Below are positions 34,460-42,417 of a stretch of DNA of 52,988 nucleotides, piece by piece. Source of the stretch: Thermoplasmata archaeon (GTDB lineage Archaea > Thermoplasmatota > Thermoplasmata > Lutacidiplasmatales > UBA184); NCBI GenBank assembly GCA_027315165.1, contig DAHUYN010000013.1, forward strand, positions 1 through 52,988. Reading direction: 5' to 3'. Both the position numbers and the translations under genes were made by a program. Below the pieces are notes generated by a model. The model was not told where the DNA came from and searched no databases. It saw only the letters and a list, made by a program, of their open reading frames with translations. How positions within the stretch are numbered: the stretch's first letter is position 1; each line of letters opens with the position of its first letter.

Positions 34460-35191
34460 TCAGGCCTTCGGCCGGAGCAACATCTCGACGACGGCCGCGA
34501 GGAGCCCGCCGAGGATCGGCGCCACCCAGAACAGCCACGACTCGGCGAGCGGCCAGCTGGGTCCGCTCGCGAGCGACGTGAGCACCGCGGGGGAGAAGCT
34601 GCGGACCGGGTTCAGCGACGCGCCGTCGATGGGGATCGCGATCAGGTTCCCGACGGCGAGCGCGCCCCCGATCGCGAGCGGCGCGAGGTTCTTCGCGCTG
34701 CTCTCCGGCCGCGTGACGAGCTGGATCACGAGGATGAAGACGAAGGAGAGGGCGAGCTCGAGCAGGAAGACCGAGCCGAGCGCGTAGCCACAGCCGCTGC
34801 CGTTCCCGGCATAGCACTGCGAGCCGAAGCCCGAGGAGAGCGCGACCGTCCACTGGCTCGAGGAGCCGTGCACGACGGCGGCGACGGTGCCGATGCCCAC
34901 GATGCCGCCGAAGACCTGGGCGATGACGTACGGGACCACATCGCGGAGAGGCATCCTCCGGTTCAGCGCCATCGAGAGCGTCACCGCCGGGTTGAAGTGG
35001 CCGCCGGAGACGTCCCCGAAGACGTAGGCCAAGGCCAGGAGACCGACGCCGAAGGCGATCGCGACGACCCCATCGCGCGCGGTAAAGTCACCGTAGTACA
35101 GCGTCGACACCGCCGTGCCGCCGCCCAAGAGTAGCAGTCCGAACGTTCCGAGGAACTCTGCCAGGTATCGTTGCGCCGCGCTCCACGCCAT
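34460..35191 (-). CDS. Aquaporin/glycerol facilitator (MIP family)
   Basis: 243 residues with six membrane segments. The first pore motif is NPA at 67-69 (GGHFNPAVTL). The second is NPV at 194-196 followed by Arg (GASLNPVRSF) instead of NPA, a variation that may alter pore size. YLAEFLGTFGLLLLGGGTA is the family start. It conducts water or small neutral solutes. A TATA-like box (minus-strand GGTTTAACAT, 35215-35224) lies about 28 bases before the ATG. The 139 bases beyond its stop hold nothing recognisable. Confidence 0.92.
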   Translation of the reverse strand: MAWSAAQRYLAEFLGTFGLLLLGGGTAVSTLYYGDFTARDGVVAIAFGVGLLALAYVFGDVSGGHFNPAVTLSMALNRRMPLRDVVPYVIAQVFGGIVGIGTVAAVVHGSSSQWTVALSSGFGSQCYAGNGSGCGYALGSVFLLELALSFVFILVIQLVTRPESSAKNLAPLAIGGALAVGNLIAIPIDGASLNPVRSFSPAVLTSLASGPSWPLAESWLFWVAPILGGLLAAVVEMLLRPKA

Positions 35192-35276
35192 GGGGCGTCG
35201 ACATCGGGCTCGGAATGTTAAACCTTCCGAGGATTCGAGACGGTCGCCCGTGGCTCCCCGGAACGGACGGAACCGA

Positions 35277-35284
35277 CTAAAAGA
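35277..35284 (+). promoter_or_regulatory. TATA-like box of the first small membrane-protein gene
   Basis: CTAAAAGA is centred about 25 bases before ATG 35305. Confidence 0.5.
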
Positions 35285-35304
35285 GGGAGCGTCTCCCCGA
35301 CGCG

Positions 35305-35448
35305 ATGACCCCCACCGTCCCGCCTCCCATGCCCTGGAGATTCCTGATCCTCGTCTTCGTCGTGGCCATCGCGGTCAGCGTCGCCGTCGGCTACCTCGGC
35401 GCCACCGGCCACCTCGGCTGGGGGATCCCGGGGACCACGCCGCCGTAG
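35305..35448 (+). CDS. 47-residue single-span membrane protein
   Basis: The frame begins MTPTVPPPMPWRFL and runs to TAG 35448. One hydrophobic span (LILVFVVAIAVSVAVGYLG) is followed by a short Gly/Pro/Thr tail. A TATA-like box at the leaderless distance supports it as a real gene. Pro-rich N-terminus, single span and short tail resemble small accessory subunits of membrane complexes, but no family is recognised. Confidence 0.6.
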   Translation: MTPTVPPPMPWRFLILVFVVAIAVSVAVGYLGATGHLGWGIPGTTPP

Positions 35449-35472
35449 GGCACGCCGCTCGTACCGAACCCT

Positions 35473-35478
35473 CTTAAG
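35473..35478 (+). promoter_or_regulatory. TATA-like box of the second small membrane-protein gene
   Basis: CTTAAG is centred about 26 bases before ATG 35502. It selects this ATG over the out-of-frame ATG at 35492. Confidence 0.5.
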
Positions 35479-35501
35479 AGGAGGCCCCGTCATGGCGCCC
35501 G

Positions 35502-35624
35502 ATGGCGGCGTCGAGCTCCGGGGCCGAGGCGAAGCCCGACTACACGGGATGGGTCGCGGGCCTCGTGATCGTGCTCGCCGTCCTCTCCGTCGGCGCCGGC
35601 GTCTGGATCCACTTTCACGGGTAG
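35502..35624 (+). CDS. 40-residue single-span membrane protein
   Basis: The frame begins MAASSSGAEAKPDYTGW, continues with one hydrophobic span (VAGLVIVLAVLSVGAGVWI) and ends HFHG before TAG 35624. A TATA-like box precedes it at leaderless spacing. It resembles the 47-residue neighbour in size and layout and shares its orientation. Function is unknown; the HFH end could sit at the membrane surface and bind a metal or haem, which is speculation. Confidence 0.6.
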   Translation: MAASSSGAEAKPDYTGWVAGLVIVLAVLSVGAGVWIHFHG

Positions 35625-35633
35625 GAACGCCCG

Positions 35634-36167
35634 CTACGCGGCGGGCGGGCAGCGGTAGAGATAGACCCGGTGCCGTTCGTCGACGGCCTCGGGTCGCCAT
35701 CCGGGAAGCTCGTGCCAGTGGCTCACGATGCGCGCTCCCTCGGGCAGATCGCGTCGAAGGAGCGGCTCGAGGCGGCGCATCGCCTCCGGCCAGAGGAAGA
35801 CCGCGACGACCGTCGCATCGGTGAGCGACTGGGAGAACAGGTTCCCCCAGCGGATCTCGATCCTGTCGGAGTTCCGCGAGAGCCGGCGACGCAGTCGAAG
35901 CCAGAGAATCCGGAGCGGCTCCACTTCGACCGCGACGACGCGCGCACCCCGCTCCCGGGCGGCCCGAAAGACGATCGCGCCGGTGCCCGCGCCGAGGTCG
36001 TAAAGGCGGTCCGAAGGGCCGACGGCCGCGAGGTCGAGCATCGCGCTGACCGCACCGCGGGGCGCGGGCTGGTACCCCGCCCCGTAGGCGAAGGAGGCGA
36101 AGACGAAGTAGCCGACGGCGACGAGCGCCGCGATCCCGAGCCACACCGGCCAGAGGTCCCCCGGCAT
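35634..36167 (-). CDS. Membrane-anchored SAM-dependent methyltransferase, FAM173-like
   Basis: 177 residues. An N-terminal membrane segment (VWLGIAALVAVGYFVFASF) is followed by a small Rossmann methyltransferase with motif I YDLGAGTGAIVF and acidic EVEPLRIL. Later motifs (IRWGNLFSQ, VAVFLWPEAM) match the group that includes FAM173/ATP-synthase-c lysine methyltransferases. Small size and the membrane anchor suggest a membrane-protein lysine target, but the target is not shown. It lies eight bases from the MeaB stop on the same strand. Confidence 0.8.
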   Translation of the reverse strand: MPGDLWPVWLGIAALVAVGYFVFASFAYGAGYQPAPRGAVSAMLDLAAVGPSDRLYDLGAGTGAIVFRAARERGARVVAVEVEPLRILWLRLRRRLSRNSDRIEIRWGNLFSQSLTDATVVAVFLWPEAMRRLEPLLRRDLPEGARIVSHWHELPGWRPEAVDERHRVYLYRCPPAA

Positions 36168-36174
36168 CCTCGTG

Positions 36175-37140
36175 CTACCGCCGCCGCGCGCGGTCGCGGT
36201 AGAGCCGGTCGGCCGCGCTCTGCGGGTCGATCCGGCGGGCTACGACCTCCTCGAGGAGCTGCGCGAGCTCCGGGTCGCGGTCGATCCCGTCGCGAAGGTC
36301 GCGCGCGACGCGCTCCGCGACCATCCCGACGATCTCCTGGCCGAGGCGCTCGCGCTCCTGCGAGGCCCGGAGGCCCGCCCGGTCGAGGTACGCCTCGTGC
36401 GCCTCGATCGCGGACCAGAGCGAGTCGACCCCCGTCCCGTCCTTGGTCGAGGTCGTGACGACGGCCGGCCGCCACCCCGAGCTGGCCGGCCCGAGGCCGA
36501 GGAGCTCGCCCAGGTCCTTCGCCGCCGTCTCCGCGCCGGGAAGGTCCGACTTGTTCACGCAGAAGACGTCCGCGATCTCGAAGAGGCCGGCCTTGAGCGA
36601 CTGGACCTCGTCCCCGAGGTGGGGCACGAGGACCACGACGCTCGTCGTCGCGACCTCGCGGATCTCGACGTCGACCTGGCCGCTGCCGACGGTCTCGACC
36701 AGGATCGTGTCCATCCCGTAGGCATCGAGGAGCCGACAGACCTCCCGCGTGGCGGCGGCGACGCCCCCCGTATGGCCGCGGCTCGCCATCGACCGGACGA
36801 AGACCCCGTCGTCGCCGGGGGGCCGCTCGATCCGGATCCGGTCCCCGAGGACCGAGCCCCCCGAGAACGGGCTGGACGGGTCGACGGCGACGATGCCGAC
36901 CCGGCGGCCCTGCTCTCGAAGGCGCTTGAGGAGCGCGTTGAGGAGGGACGACTTGCCCACGCCGAGCGGTCCGGTGACGCCGATCACCCGGGCGTGGCCG
37001 GTGCGGCGGTAGAGGGCCCGCAGCGAGGGGAGCGCCGCCGGGTCGTGGTCCTCGACCGCGGAGATGAGGCGCGCGAGGGCCCTTCGGTCGCCCTTGAGGA
37101 GCTCCCGCGCCGGCGCGGGGAGCCGCTCGGCCGGGCTCAT
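36175..37140 (-). CDS. meaB: Methylmalonyl-CoA mutase-associated GTPase MeaB
   Basis: 321 residues. G3E-family GTPase: Walker [30 protein letters not shown], the switch region [13 protein letters not shown] and base-specific NKSDLP. It gates delivery of adenosylcobalamin to methylmalonyl-CoA mutase and protects the enzyme from inactivation. Its ATG overlaps the stop of the B12-binding mutase subunit, so the two are translated together. The catalytic large subunit is not in the window. Confidence 0.95.
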   Translation of the reverse strand: MSPAERLPAPARELLKGDRRALARLISAVEDHDPAALPSLRALYRRTGHARVIGVTGPLGVGKSSLLNALLKRLREQGRRVGIVAVDPSSPFSGGSVLGDRIRIERPPGDDGVFVRSMASRGHTGGVAAATREVCRLLDAYGMDTILVETVGSGQVDVEIREVATTSVVVLVPHLGDEVQSLKAGLFEIADVFCVNKSDLPGAETAAKDLGELLGLGPASSGWRPAVVTTSTKDGTGVDSLWSAIEAHEAYLDRAGLRASQERERLGQEIVGMVAERVARDLRDGIDRDPELAQLLEEVVARRIDPQSAADRLYRDRARRR

Positions 37141-37556
37141 GCGTGAGGTCGGGCGAGCTTTCGCGCCGTCGTGACGATCTCCTCGAGGGTCGTCCCCGGC
37201 CCGAAGATCGCCTTGATCCCGGCCTTCCGGAGCGCCTTCGCGTCCCCGTCGGGGATGATCCCGCCGGCGAAGACGGGGAGGTTCCCGGCCCGGCGGGCCT
37301 TGAGCAATCGCAGGACCCTCGGGAAGAGCGCCATGTGCGCGCCCGACAGACAGGAGAGGCCCACCAGGTCGACGTCCTCCTCGATCGCCGAGTCGACGAT
37401 CGACTCGGGGGTCTGGCGCAGGCCGACGTAGATGACCTCCATGCCGGCATCGCGCAGCGCGCGCGCGACGACCTTGGCCCCGCGGTCGTGGCCGTCGAGG
37501 CCGGGTTTGGCGATCAGCACCCGGATCGGCGTCGAGTTCGACGACTTCGCCGGCAT
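37137..37556 (-). CDS. Methylmalonyl-CoA mutase, B12-binding small subunit
   Basis: 139 residues. The cobalamin-binding motif DxHxxG appears as DGHDRG near residue 21-26, followed by [29 protein letters not shown] and [10 protein letters not shown], and [10 protein letters not shown] at the end. Archaea often encode this subunit separately from the catalytic chain. With it the mutase interconverts methylmalonyl-CoA and succinyl-CoA. A TATA-like box (minus-strand CAAAGCTTTT, 37591-37600) lies about 40 bases before the ATG. Confidence 0.95.
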   Translation of the reverse strand: MPAKSSNSTPIRVLIAKPGLDGHDRGAKVVARALRDAGMEVIYVGLRQTPESIVDSAIEEDVDLVGLSCLSGAHMALFPRVLRLLKARRAGNLPVFAGGIIPDGDAKALRKAGIKAIFGPGTTLEEIVTTARKLARPHA

Positions 37557-37650
37557 CGGTCCTTCCTCCTCGAGGGAGCGGGAGCGGCCGAAAAGCTTTG
37601 CCGCGGTCCGCTCGGGGCCGGATCCCCGGCCCGCGGCGTCCCGAGCGGGC

Positions 37651-38598
37651 CTACAGGAGCTGGAGGAGGTCGAACAGGAGGTTCCCGAACAGCACGGCCG
37701 TCACGGCGCCGGCGGCGAGGAGGACGACGAACGGCAACTGCGGTGTGACCCACACGTACCGGACCCCTTGCGCCGTGAGCTCCGCCTGACGCCGCTCTCG
37801 GAGCCGCTGGTCGTCCTCCGAGGTCTCCGCCGCCGCCTCCTCCGAGTCCTTGTCGAAGGTGGGGTCCTTGATCCAGACGAACCGTCGGCCGAGCTCCGAG
37901 ACCGGGAGCGAGTAGCCGGTGAAGCCCCGGAAGAACGAGAACGTGCCGGCCCGAAGGTTGCGGATCCCGAGGCTCGCCGGGACGACGAGCGAGAGGAGGG
38001 CGGCGTTCATGAGGAGCGTGACCGCGAACGGGTAGATCCCGAGCAGCGCGTGGGCCGGCCCGAGCGGCGCGAGGGGAGCGGCGGTGAGCATCGGGACCAT
38101 CAGCCCGGCGACCATGATCGCCTTGGCATCGGCGCCGCCGTAGATCAGCCCGACCTCGAAGAGGACCCTCGCGAACAGGATGCCGAGGTAGACGGCGACG
38201 ACGCTCACCGGGGTCCCGCCCGGTCCGAGACCGTAGAGGAAGGCGGGTCCGAAGACGGCCCCCCCGACGACGAGGTAGCCGGCGAGCTCGAGCCGGCCCG
38301 GCAGCTCGGGGTGCCTCTCGGCGAGGGCGACGTCCCACGGGACGAGGTGCTCGACGACGAACGCCGTCACGAGGAGCCACAGCAGGAGACCGAGGTGCCC
38401 CCCGAGGGGACCGGACCCCACCGGTCCGACGAGGAACGGGACGAGCCCGAGCGCCCCCCCGAGCAGCGAGAGGACCAGCCAGAGGGTGTCGCTGACCTCG
38501 CGCGTGCGCCAGTCCCGCCAGGCCGCGTACCCCATTCCGAGGCAGAGCGCCACCGCGCTCGCGGCGAGAGCGCCCTCCGAGGCTGAGATGCCGCTCAA
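37651..38598 (-). CDS. Prepilin/preflagellin peptidase (A24 family)
   Basis: 315 residues from TTG 38598, supported by the minus-strand box GGCTTAATTA at 38631-38640. A polytopic membrane aspartyl protease: first aspartate D29 in [11 protein letters not shown], second D157 in the GGADAKAIM motif. It cleaves the short positively charged leader of type IV pilins and archaellins before the hydrophobic core. A charged cytoplasmic loop (about 245-285) is an insertion before the last segment. A pilin substrate is encoded about 6 kb away. Confidence 0.88.
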   Translation of the reverse strand: MSGISASEGALAASAVALCLGMGYAAWRDWRTREVSDTLWLVLSLLGGALGLVPFLVGPVGSGPLGGHLGLLLWLLVTAFVVEHLVPWDVALAERHPELPGRLELAGYLVVGGAVFGPAFLYGLGPGGTPVSVVAVYLGILFARVLFEVGLIYGGADAKAIMVAGLMVPMLTAAPLAPLGPAHALLGIYPFAVTLLMNAALLSLVVPASLGIRNLRAGTFSFFRGFTGYSLPVSELGRRFVWIKDPTFDKDSEEAAAETSEDDQRLRERRQAELTAQGVRYVWVTPQLPFVVLLAAGAVTAVLFGNLLFDLLQLL

Positions 38599-38703
38599 GG
38601 GCCGTTCGCGGCCCCGGGACGGGCCGTGGCTAATTAAGCCCCCTCGTAGAGCGGGCCCGGGCCCGCCCGACCGGGCGGGGCCCGTGTCGGACCTTCGGGC
38701 AAG

Positions 38704-38713
38704 CTATTTAAAT
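38704..38713 (+). promoter_or_regulatory. TATA box of the S6e-eIF2-gamma operon
   Basis: CTATTTAAAT is a strong TATA match 40 bases before the S6e ATG; it leaves a leader of about 15 bases. Confidence 0.75.
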
Positions 38714-38748
38714 GGGGTCTCGCTGGCGCGCCCCGCTCAAGGCCCTCC

Positions 38749-39126
38749 ATGGTCGAGTTCAAGCTCGTCATCTCCGACGCGGCGAAGTCGCACGCCCGGG
38801 CCGTCAAGGACCCCCAGTCCGCCGGCTTCCTCGGGAAGCGGATCGGCGAGTCGGTCGGCGGAGAGCTTCTCGAGCTCCCGGGCTACACGTTCCGCATCAC
38901 GGGCGGGACGGACAAGAGCGGCTTCGCGCTCCGCCCCGAGGTCCCGGGCTCGCGCCAGACGCGGATCTTCGTCGGGGACGGCTTCGGCTTCCACGCGCCG
39001 CGGCGCGGGATGCGCAAGCGCCGCACGTTCCGGGGCGGGGCGATCAGCGAGGAGACCGTCCAGATCAACCTCGTCGTCGAGCAGAAGGGAAGCAAGCCGC
39101 TCTCGGAGCTGCTCGGCGCGACATGA
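38749..39126 (+). CDS. rps6e: 30S ribosomal protein S6e
   Basis: 125 residues, the short archaeal form. EFKLVISDAAKSHARAV, the loop GGTDKSGFALRPEV and RRGMRKRRTFRGG are the family's conserved blocks. Found only in archaea and eukaryotes. The order S6e - eIF2-gamma is conserved in many archaea; the stop overlaps the next ATG. Confidence 0.96.
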   Translation: MVEFKLVISDAAKSHARAVKDPQSAGFLGKRIGESVGGELLELPGYTFRITGGTDKSGFALRPEVPGSRQTRIFVGDGFGFHAPRRGMRKRRTFRGGAISEETVQINLVVEQKGSKPLSELLGAT

Positions 39127-40358
39127 AGGTACCGGCCCAACCTGAGGTCAACATCGGGCTCGTCGGCCACGTCGACCACGGGAAGACGACCCTCACCCAG
39201 GCGCTCACCGGCGAGTGGACCGACCGTCACTCGGAGGAGCTGCGCCGAGGGATCTCGATCAAGCTCGGCTACGCCGACTCGGCGTTCTACGAGTGCCCGA
39301 ACTGCCCGAAGCCGAGCGGCTACGCCGTCGAGCCGAAGTGTCCCAGCTGCGGCGGGAAGGCCAAGTTCCTCCGCGCGGTGTCGTTCGTCGACGCACCGGG
39401 CCACGAGACCCTCATGGCCACGATGCTCAGCGGGGCCGCCATCATGGACGGCGCCCTCCTGCTCGTCGCCGCCAACGAGCGCGTCCCCCAACCCCAGACC
39501 CGTGAGCACCTCTACGCGCTCGACATTATCGGCGTTCGCAAGGTCGTCGTCGTCCAGAACAAGATCGACCTCCTCACCGACGAGGAGGCGACCCGCAACT
39601 ACGAGGAGATCGTCCAGTTCCTGAAGTCGTCCCCGATCTCGGGGGCCCCGATCGTCCCGGTCTCGGCGAACCACCGCGTCAACATCGACGCGCTCATCGG
39701 CGCCATCGAGGAGACGATCCCGACGCCGCCGCGCGATGCGTCGAAGCCCCCGCTGATGTTCGTCGCCCGCTCGTTCGACGTGAACCGTCCGGGAACGACC
39801 CCGAAGCAGCTCCGCGGCGCCGTCCTCGGCGGCTCCCTCGTCCAGGGCGAGCTGCACGTCGGCGACGATATCGAGATCCGCCCCGGCCTGACGGGCCTCA
39901 CCGAGGGACGGGCCGAGAGCCTCCATGCGAAGGTGGCCACGCTCATGTCGGGCGGCTCGGAGCTCGACACGCTCAAGCCCGGCGGGCTCGCGGCGATCGG
40001 GACGACGCTGGACCCGTCGCTCGCGAAGGGGGACCGCCTCACGGGCCGCCTTGTCGGCACCGCGGGGACGCTCCCACCCGTGAGCATGAAGGTGCGCCTC
40101 AAGGTCACCCTCCTCGACCGGGTCCTCGGGACCAAGGGAGACCTCAAGGTCGAGAAGATCCGGACCGGCGAGGTCCTCGCGGTCACCGTCGGCACGACGA
40201 TCTCGCCCGGGAAGGTCACGAGCGCGCGCGGCGACGACGTCGAGCTCAGCCTCGGGCGGGCCGTCACCGTGTTCCCCGCGAGCCGGGTCGCGGTCTCAAG
40301 GAAGCTGAACGCCTGGCGCCTGATCGGCTACGGGATCGTCGAGGGGGGCGGGCGATGA
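39123..40358 (+). CDS. eif2g: Translation initiation factor aIF2 gamma subunit
   Basis: 411 residues from ATG 39123. GTPase domain: GHVDHGKTT (P-loop), VDAPGHE and NKIDL. A zinc knuckle CPNC...CPSC sits at about residues 58-77, as expected for a/eIF2-gamma. Two beta-barrel domains follow. It carries initiator methionyl-tRNA to the small subunit as part of the aIF2 trimer; alpha and beta are elsewhere. It overlaps the Trm112-like gene by four bases. Confidence 0.96.
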   Translation: MKVPAQPEVNIGLVGHVDHGKTTLTQALTGEWTDRHSEELRRGISIKLGYADSAFYECPNCPKPSGYAVEPKCPSCGGKAKFLRAVSFVDAPGHETLMATMLSGAAIMDGALLLVAANERVPQPQTREHLYALDIIGVRKVVVVQNKIDLLTDEEATRNYEEIVQFLKSSPISGAPIVPVSANHRVNIDALIGAIEETIPTPPRDASKPPLMFVARSFDVNRPGTTPKQLRGAVLGGSLVQGELHVGDDIEIRPGLTGLTEGRAESLHAKVATLMSGGSELDTLKPGGLAAIGTTLDPSLAKGDRLTGRLVGTAGTLPPVSMKVRLKVTLLDRVLGTKGDLKVEKIRTGEVLAVTVGTTISPGKVTSARGDDVELSLGRAVTVFPASRVAVSRKLNAWRLIGYGIVEGGGR

Positions 40359-40537
40359 AGAAGGACCTCATGGAGATCCTCTGCTGCCCCGTCTGCAAGG
40401 GCGAACTCACGCTCACCTCGACGACGAGCGAGGGCGACGAGGTGCTCGAGGGGAAGCTCTCCTGCGCCAAGTGTCCGTGCGACTACCCGATCTCCGACGG
40501 GATCCCCGACCTTCTCCCGCCCGACCAGCGCGACTAG
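40355..40537 (+). CDS. Trm112-like zinc protein (methyltransferase activator family)
   Basis: 60 residues. One zinc-binding pair CCPVC and another CAKC, with the terminal YPISDGIPDLLP typical of the Trm112/YcaR-like family (often called Trm112p or UPF0434). Trm112 stabilises several tRNA, rRNA and release-factor methyltransferases, which fits its place in a translation operon. It starts inside the end of the eIF2-gamma gene. Confidence 0.88.
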   Translation: MKKDLMEILCCPVCKGELTLTSTTSEGDEVLEGKLSCAKCPCDYPISDGIPDLLPPDQRD

Positions 40538-40556
40538 GCGTCGTCGGGGCCGCCGA

Positions 40557-40985
40557 CTAGGCGGTGTAGTAGTAGGCGAAGGCGAGTGCGAACAGCCCCG
40601 CCGAGAGCAGCAGCGAGGGCAGCCGCCAGGCGATCCCGCCGCGAGAGCGGCTGTGGACCGAGAACCCGACGGTGACGATCGGGATCGAGAACGTGAGCCA
40701 GAAGCCGCCGAGGACGACCTCGTACAAGGCGAACGCCGTCCGGTTCCCCGCGGGGTCGGAGACGGCGAGCGCGACGACGAGGAGGACGGCGAACGTGAGG
40801 AAGGCGAGGTCGACGCCCGCCGCCTCGAGGAACCCTTCGAGCCCGCGACGGCCTCGAGGATGCCGGGAGCGGAGGATCCACAGCATCGCGACGAACAGGA
40901 GGAGGAGCGAGAGGAGCAGGTAGAACGCGGGGACGGCGAGCGTGAGGTCGTACGGGCCGGCCGCGGGAGCCACGGGGGCGCTCAT
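40557..40985 (-). CDS. Four-span membrane protein of unknown function
   Basis: 142 residues from ATG 40985; the upstream open frame would overlap the cyclase gene and is rejected. Four hydrophobic segments are predicted at about 16-38, 57-75, 83-107 and 120-140, with a basic loop HPRGRRG after the first. No motif identifies a family. It lies eight bases downstream of the cyclase gene and is probably cotranscribed with it. Confidence 0.65.
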   Translation of the reverse strand: MSAPVAPAAGPYDLTLAVPAFYLLLSLLLLFVAMLWILRSRHPRGRRGLEGFLEAAGVDLAFLTFAVLLVVALAVSDPAGNRTAFALYEVVLGGFWLTFSIPIVTVGFSVHSRSRGGIAWRLPSLLLSAGLFALAFAYYYTA

Positions 40986-40993
40986 GGGGCGCG

Positions 40994-41623
40994 CTACGGC
41001 AGGACGAGGACCGCGCGCGCCGGACCCCCGTCCCCGTCCTCGACGCGCAGGGGGAGGCAACGGAGCTCGAACTCCCCCTCCGGGGCCTCCGCGAGACGAA
41101 GTCCCTCGAGGATGAGGGCTCCGGCGCCGAGGAGGGTGTGGTGCACGGGGAACCGCCCCGTCGTGTCGGACTCGACCGAGAGCGAGTCGACCCCGACGAG
41201 GCGGACGCCGAGCCCGAGAAGGGCCCGGGCCCCGTCGTCGGTCAGGGCGACGTAGTCCGGGAAGAACGCCTCCGAGCGGGCCCAGCGCTCGGAGTTCGAT
41301 GTGCGGAAGAGGACCCGGCGGGTCCCGGCCGGTACCGTCGAGGCCACGGAGGCGTCGATCGCCCGCGTCGACGGCCCGACCGCGACCACGCGGCACGGCC
41401 CGTTGAGGAGCCCGAGGTCGATCCGGTCGACCGGCGCCCCGCCGGCCAGGAAGTGCGACGGCGGGTCGACATGCGTGCCGGCGTGCGAGCTCATCGTGAG
41501 CGCGGAGAGGTTGTACGCGTCCCCGCGCGAGATCCGCCGCTGGGGGACGACGGCGACGGGCGGGTCGCCGGGGAACGCCGCCGTCGAGGGCGCCAAGGCC
41601 GTCGAGATATCCAAGAACCGCAC
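40994..41623 (-). CDS. Cyclase / kynurenine formamidase-like metal hydrolase
   Basis: 209 residues from GTG 41623, preceded by GGGAG; a longer form from ATG 41680 would start inside the promoter. The metal-binding motif is SSHAGTHVDPPSHF (HxGTHxDxPxHF), and AFPGDPPVAV starts the fold. Family members hydrolyse N-formylkynurenine or other amide/ester substrates using zinc or manganese. No tryptophan-degradation neighbours are present, so the substrate is open. Confidence 0.9.
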   Translation of the reverse strand: MRFLDISTALAPSTAAFPGDPPVAVVPQRRISRGDAYNLSALTMSSHAGTHVDPPSHFLAGGAPVDRIDLGLLNGPCRVVAVGPSTRAIDASVASTVPAGTRRVLFRTSNSERWARSEAFFPDYVALTDDGARALLGLGVRLVGVDSLSVESDTTGRFPVHHTLLGAGALILEGLRLAEAPEGEFELRCLPLRVEDGDGGPARAVLVLP

Positions 41624-41660
41624 GCGAGCTCCCTCTCTCGACCCCGTCTGCGACGGGGAC

Positions 41661-41670
41661 GGGTTAAAGG
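41661..41670. promoter_or_regulatory. Shared bidirectional TATA box
   Basis: GGGTTAAAGG lies 29 bases before ATG 41694 on the plus strand and about 42 bases before GTG 41623 on the minus strand. The adjacent inverted repeat CCCCGTC/GACGGGG (41642-41648, 41652-41658) sits between this box and the minus-strand start. Confidence 0.6.
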
Positions 41671-41693
41671 TTTCCGACACTGGGGAAGTCCCG

Positions 41694-42392
41694 ATGGTGG
41701 CCCTCTACCTGCCCGCGCTCATCGCCGCGTTCCTGATCACGGTGGTCGAGATGACGGAGGTCGTCGCGCTCGTCTTCGCGCTGTCGGCCGATCACGCGAC
41801 GGTGCGGCCCGGCGTCCTCGGGGCCGTCGCCGGGACGACGACGGTCGCCCTTCTCGCGCTCGGCCTCGGCGCGGCGCTCGTCGCCCTGCCGCAGAGCGCC
41901 CTCCTCTGGGGCTCGGCCGTCGTGCTCGTCGCGTTCGGGATCTTCCTCTTCCGGAGCACGCTCCGCTCCTACCGGCGCGCCCGTCAGCCGAAGGCCGCCG
42001 CCCCCGCCCACCCGCCCGTGCTGCTCTTCGCGGGCGGGTTCTCGGTCGGTGCGATCGAGGCGGTCGAGACCGTCATCGTCCTCCTCGCGATCGCCGCCGC
42101 GGGCCACCCGGCGTCGGCCCTCGTCGGCTCTCTCGCGGCCGGCGCCGTCTTGGCGGTCGCGGCGTCGGTCGTCCACGACCGGATCCGAAAGATCAAAGTG
42201 CCCTGGCTCAAGCTCGGGGCGACCTCCCTCCTCTTCGCCTTCGCCGTCTTCTGGGGAGGAGAGGCGGCCCGCTTCGCCTGGCCGGGCGCCGACCTGAGCC
42301 TCCTGCCGCTGTTCCTCGTCTCCCTCGTCGTCGTACGGGGCGCGATCTGGGCCGTCGACCGCCCGGCGGTTCCGGTCGAGACCAAGAGTTAA
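41694..42392 (+). CDS. Predicted membrane transporter with internal repeat (COG4280/GDT1-like)
   Basis: 232 residues from ATG 41694. Six or so membrane segments form two repeats, each opening with an acidic motif: ITVVEMTEVVALVFAL near residue 16 and VGAIEAVETVIVLLAI near 118 (ExxEvV in both). This resembles the archaeal COG4280 group and the TMEM165/GDT1 cation exchangers, which also use paired acidic repeats. Ion specificity cannot be read from the sequence. Leaderless start from a TATA box shared with the divergent cyclase. Confidence 0.65.
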   Translation: MVALYLPALIAAFLITVVEMTEVVALVFALSADHATVRPGVLGAVAGTTTVALLALGLGAALVALPQSALLWGSAVVLVAFGIFLFRSTLRSYRRARQPKAAAPAHPPVLLFAGGFSVGAIEAVETVIVLLAIAAAGHPASALVGSLAAGAVLAVAASVVHDRIRKIKVPWLKLGATSLLFAFAVFWGGEAARFAWPGADLSLLPLFLVSLVVVRGAIWAVDRPAVPVETKS

Positions 42393-42417
42393 GGGCCTCC
42401 GAGGCCGACGGGCCGGG

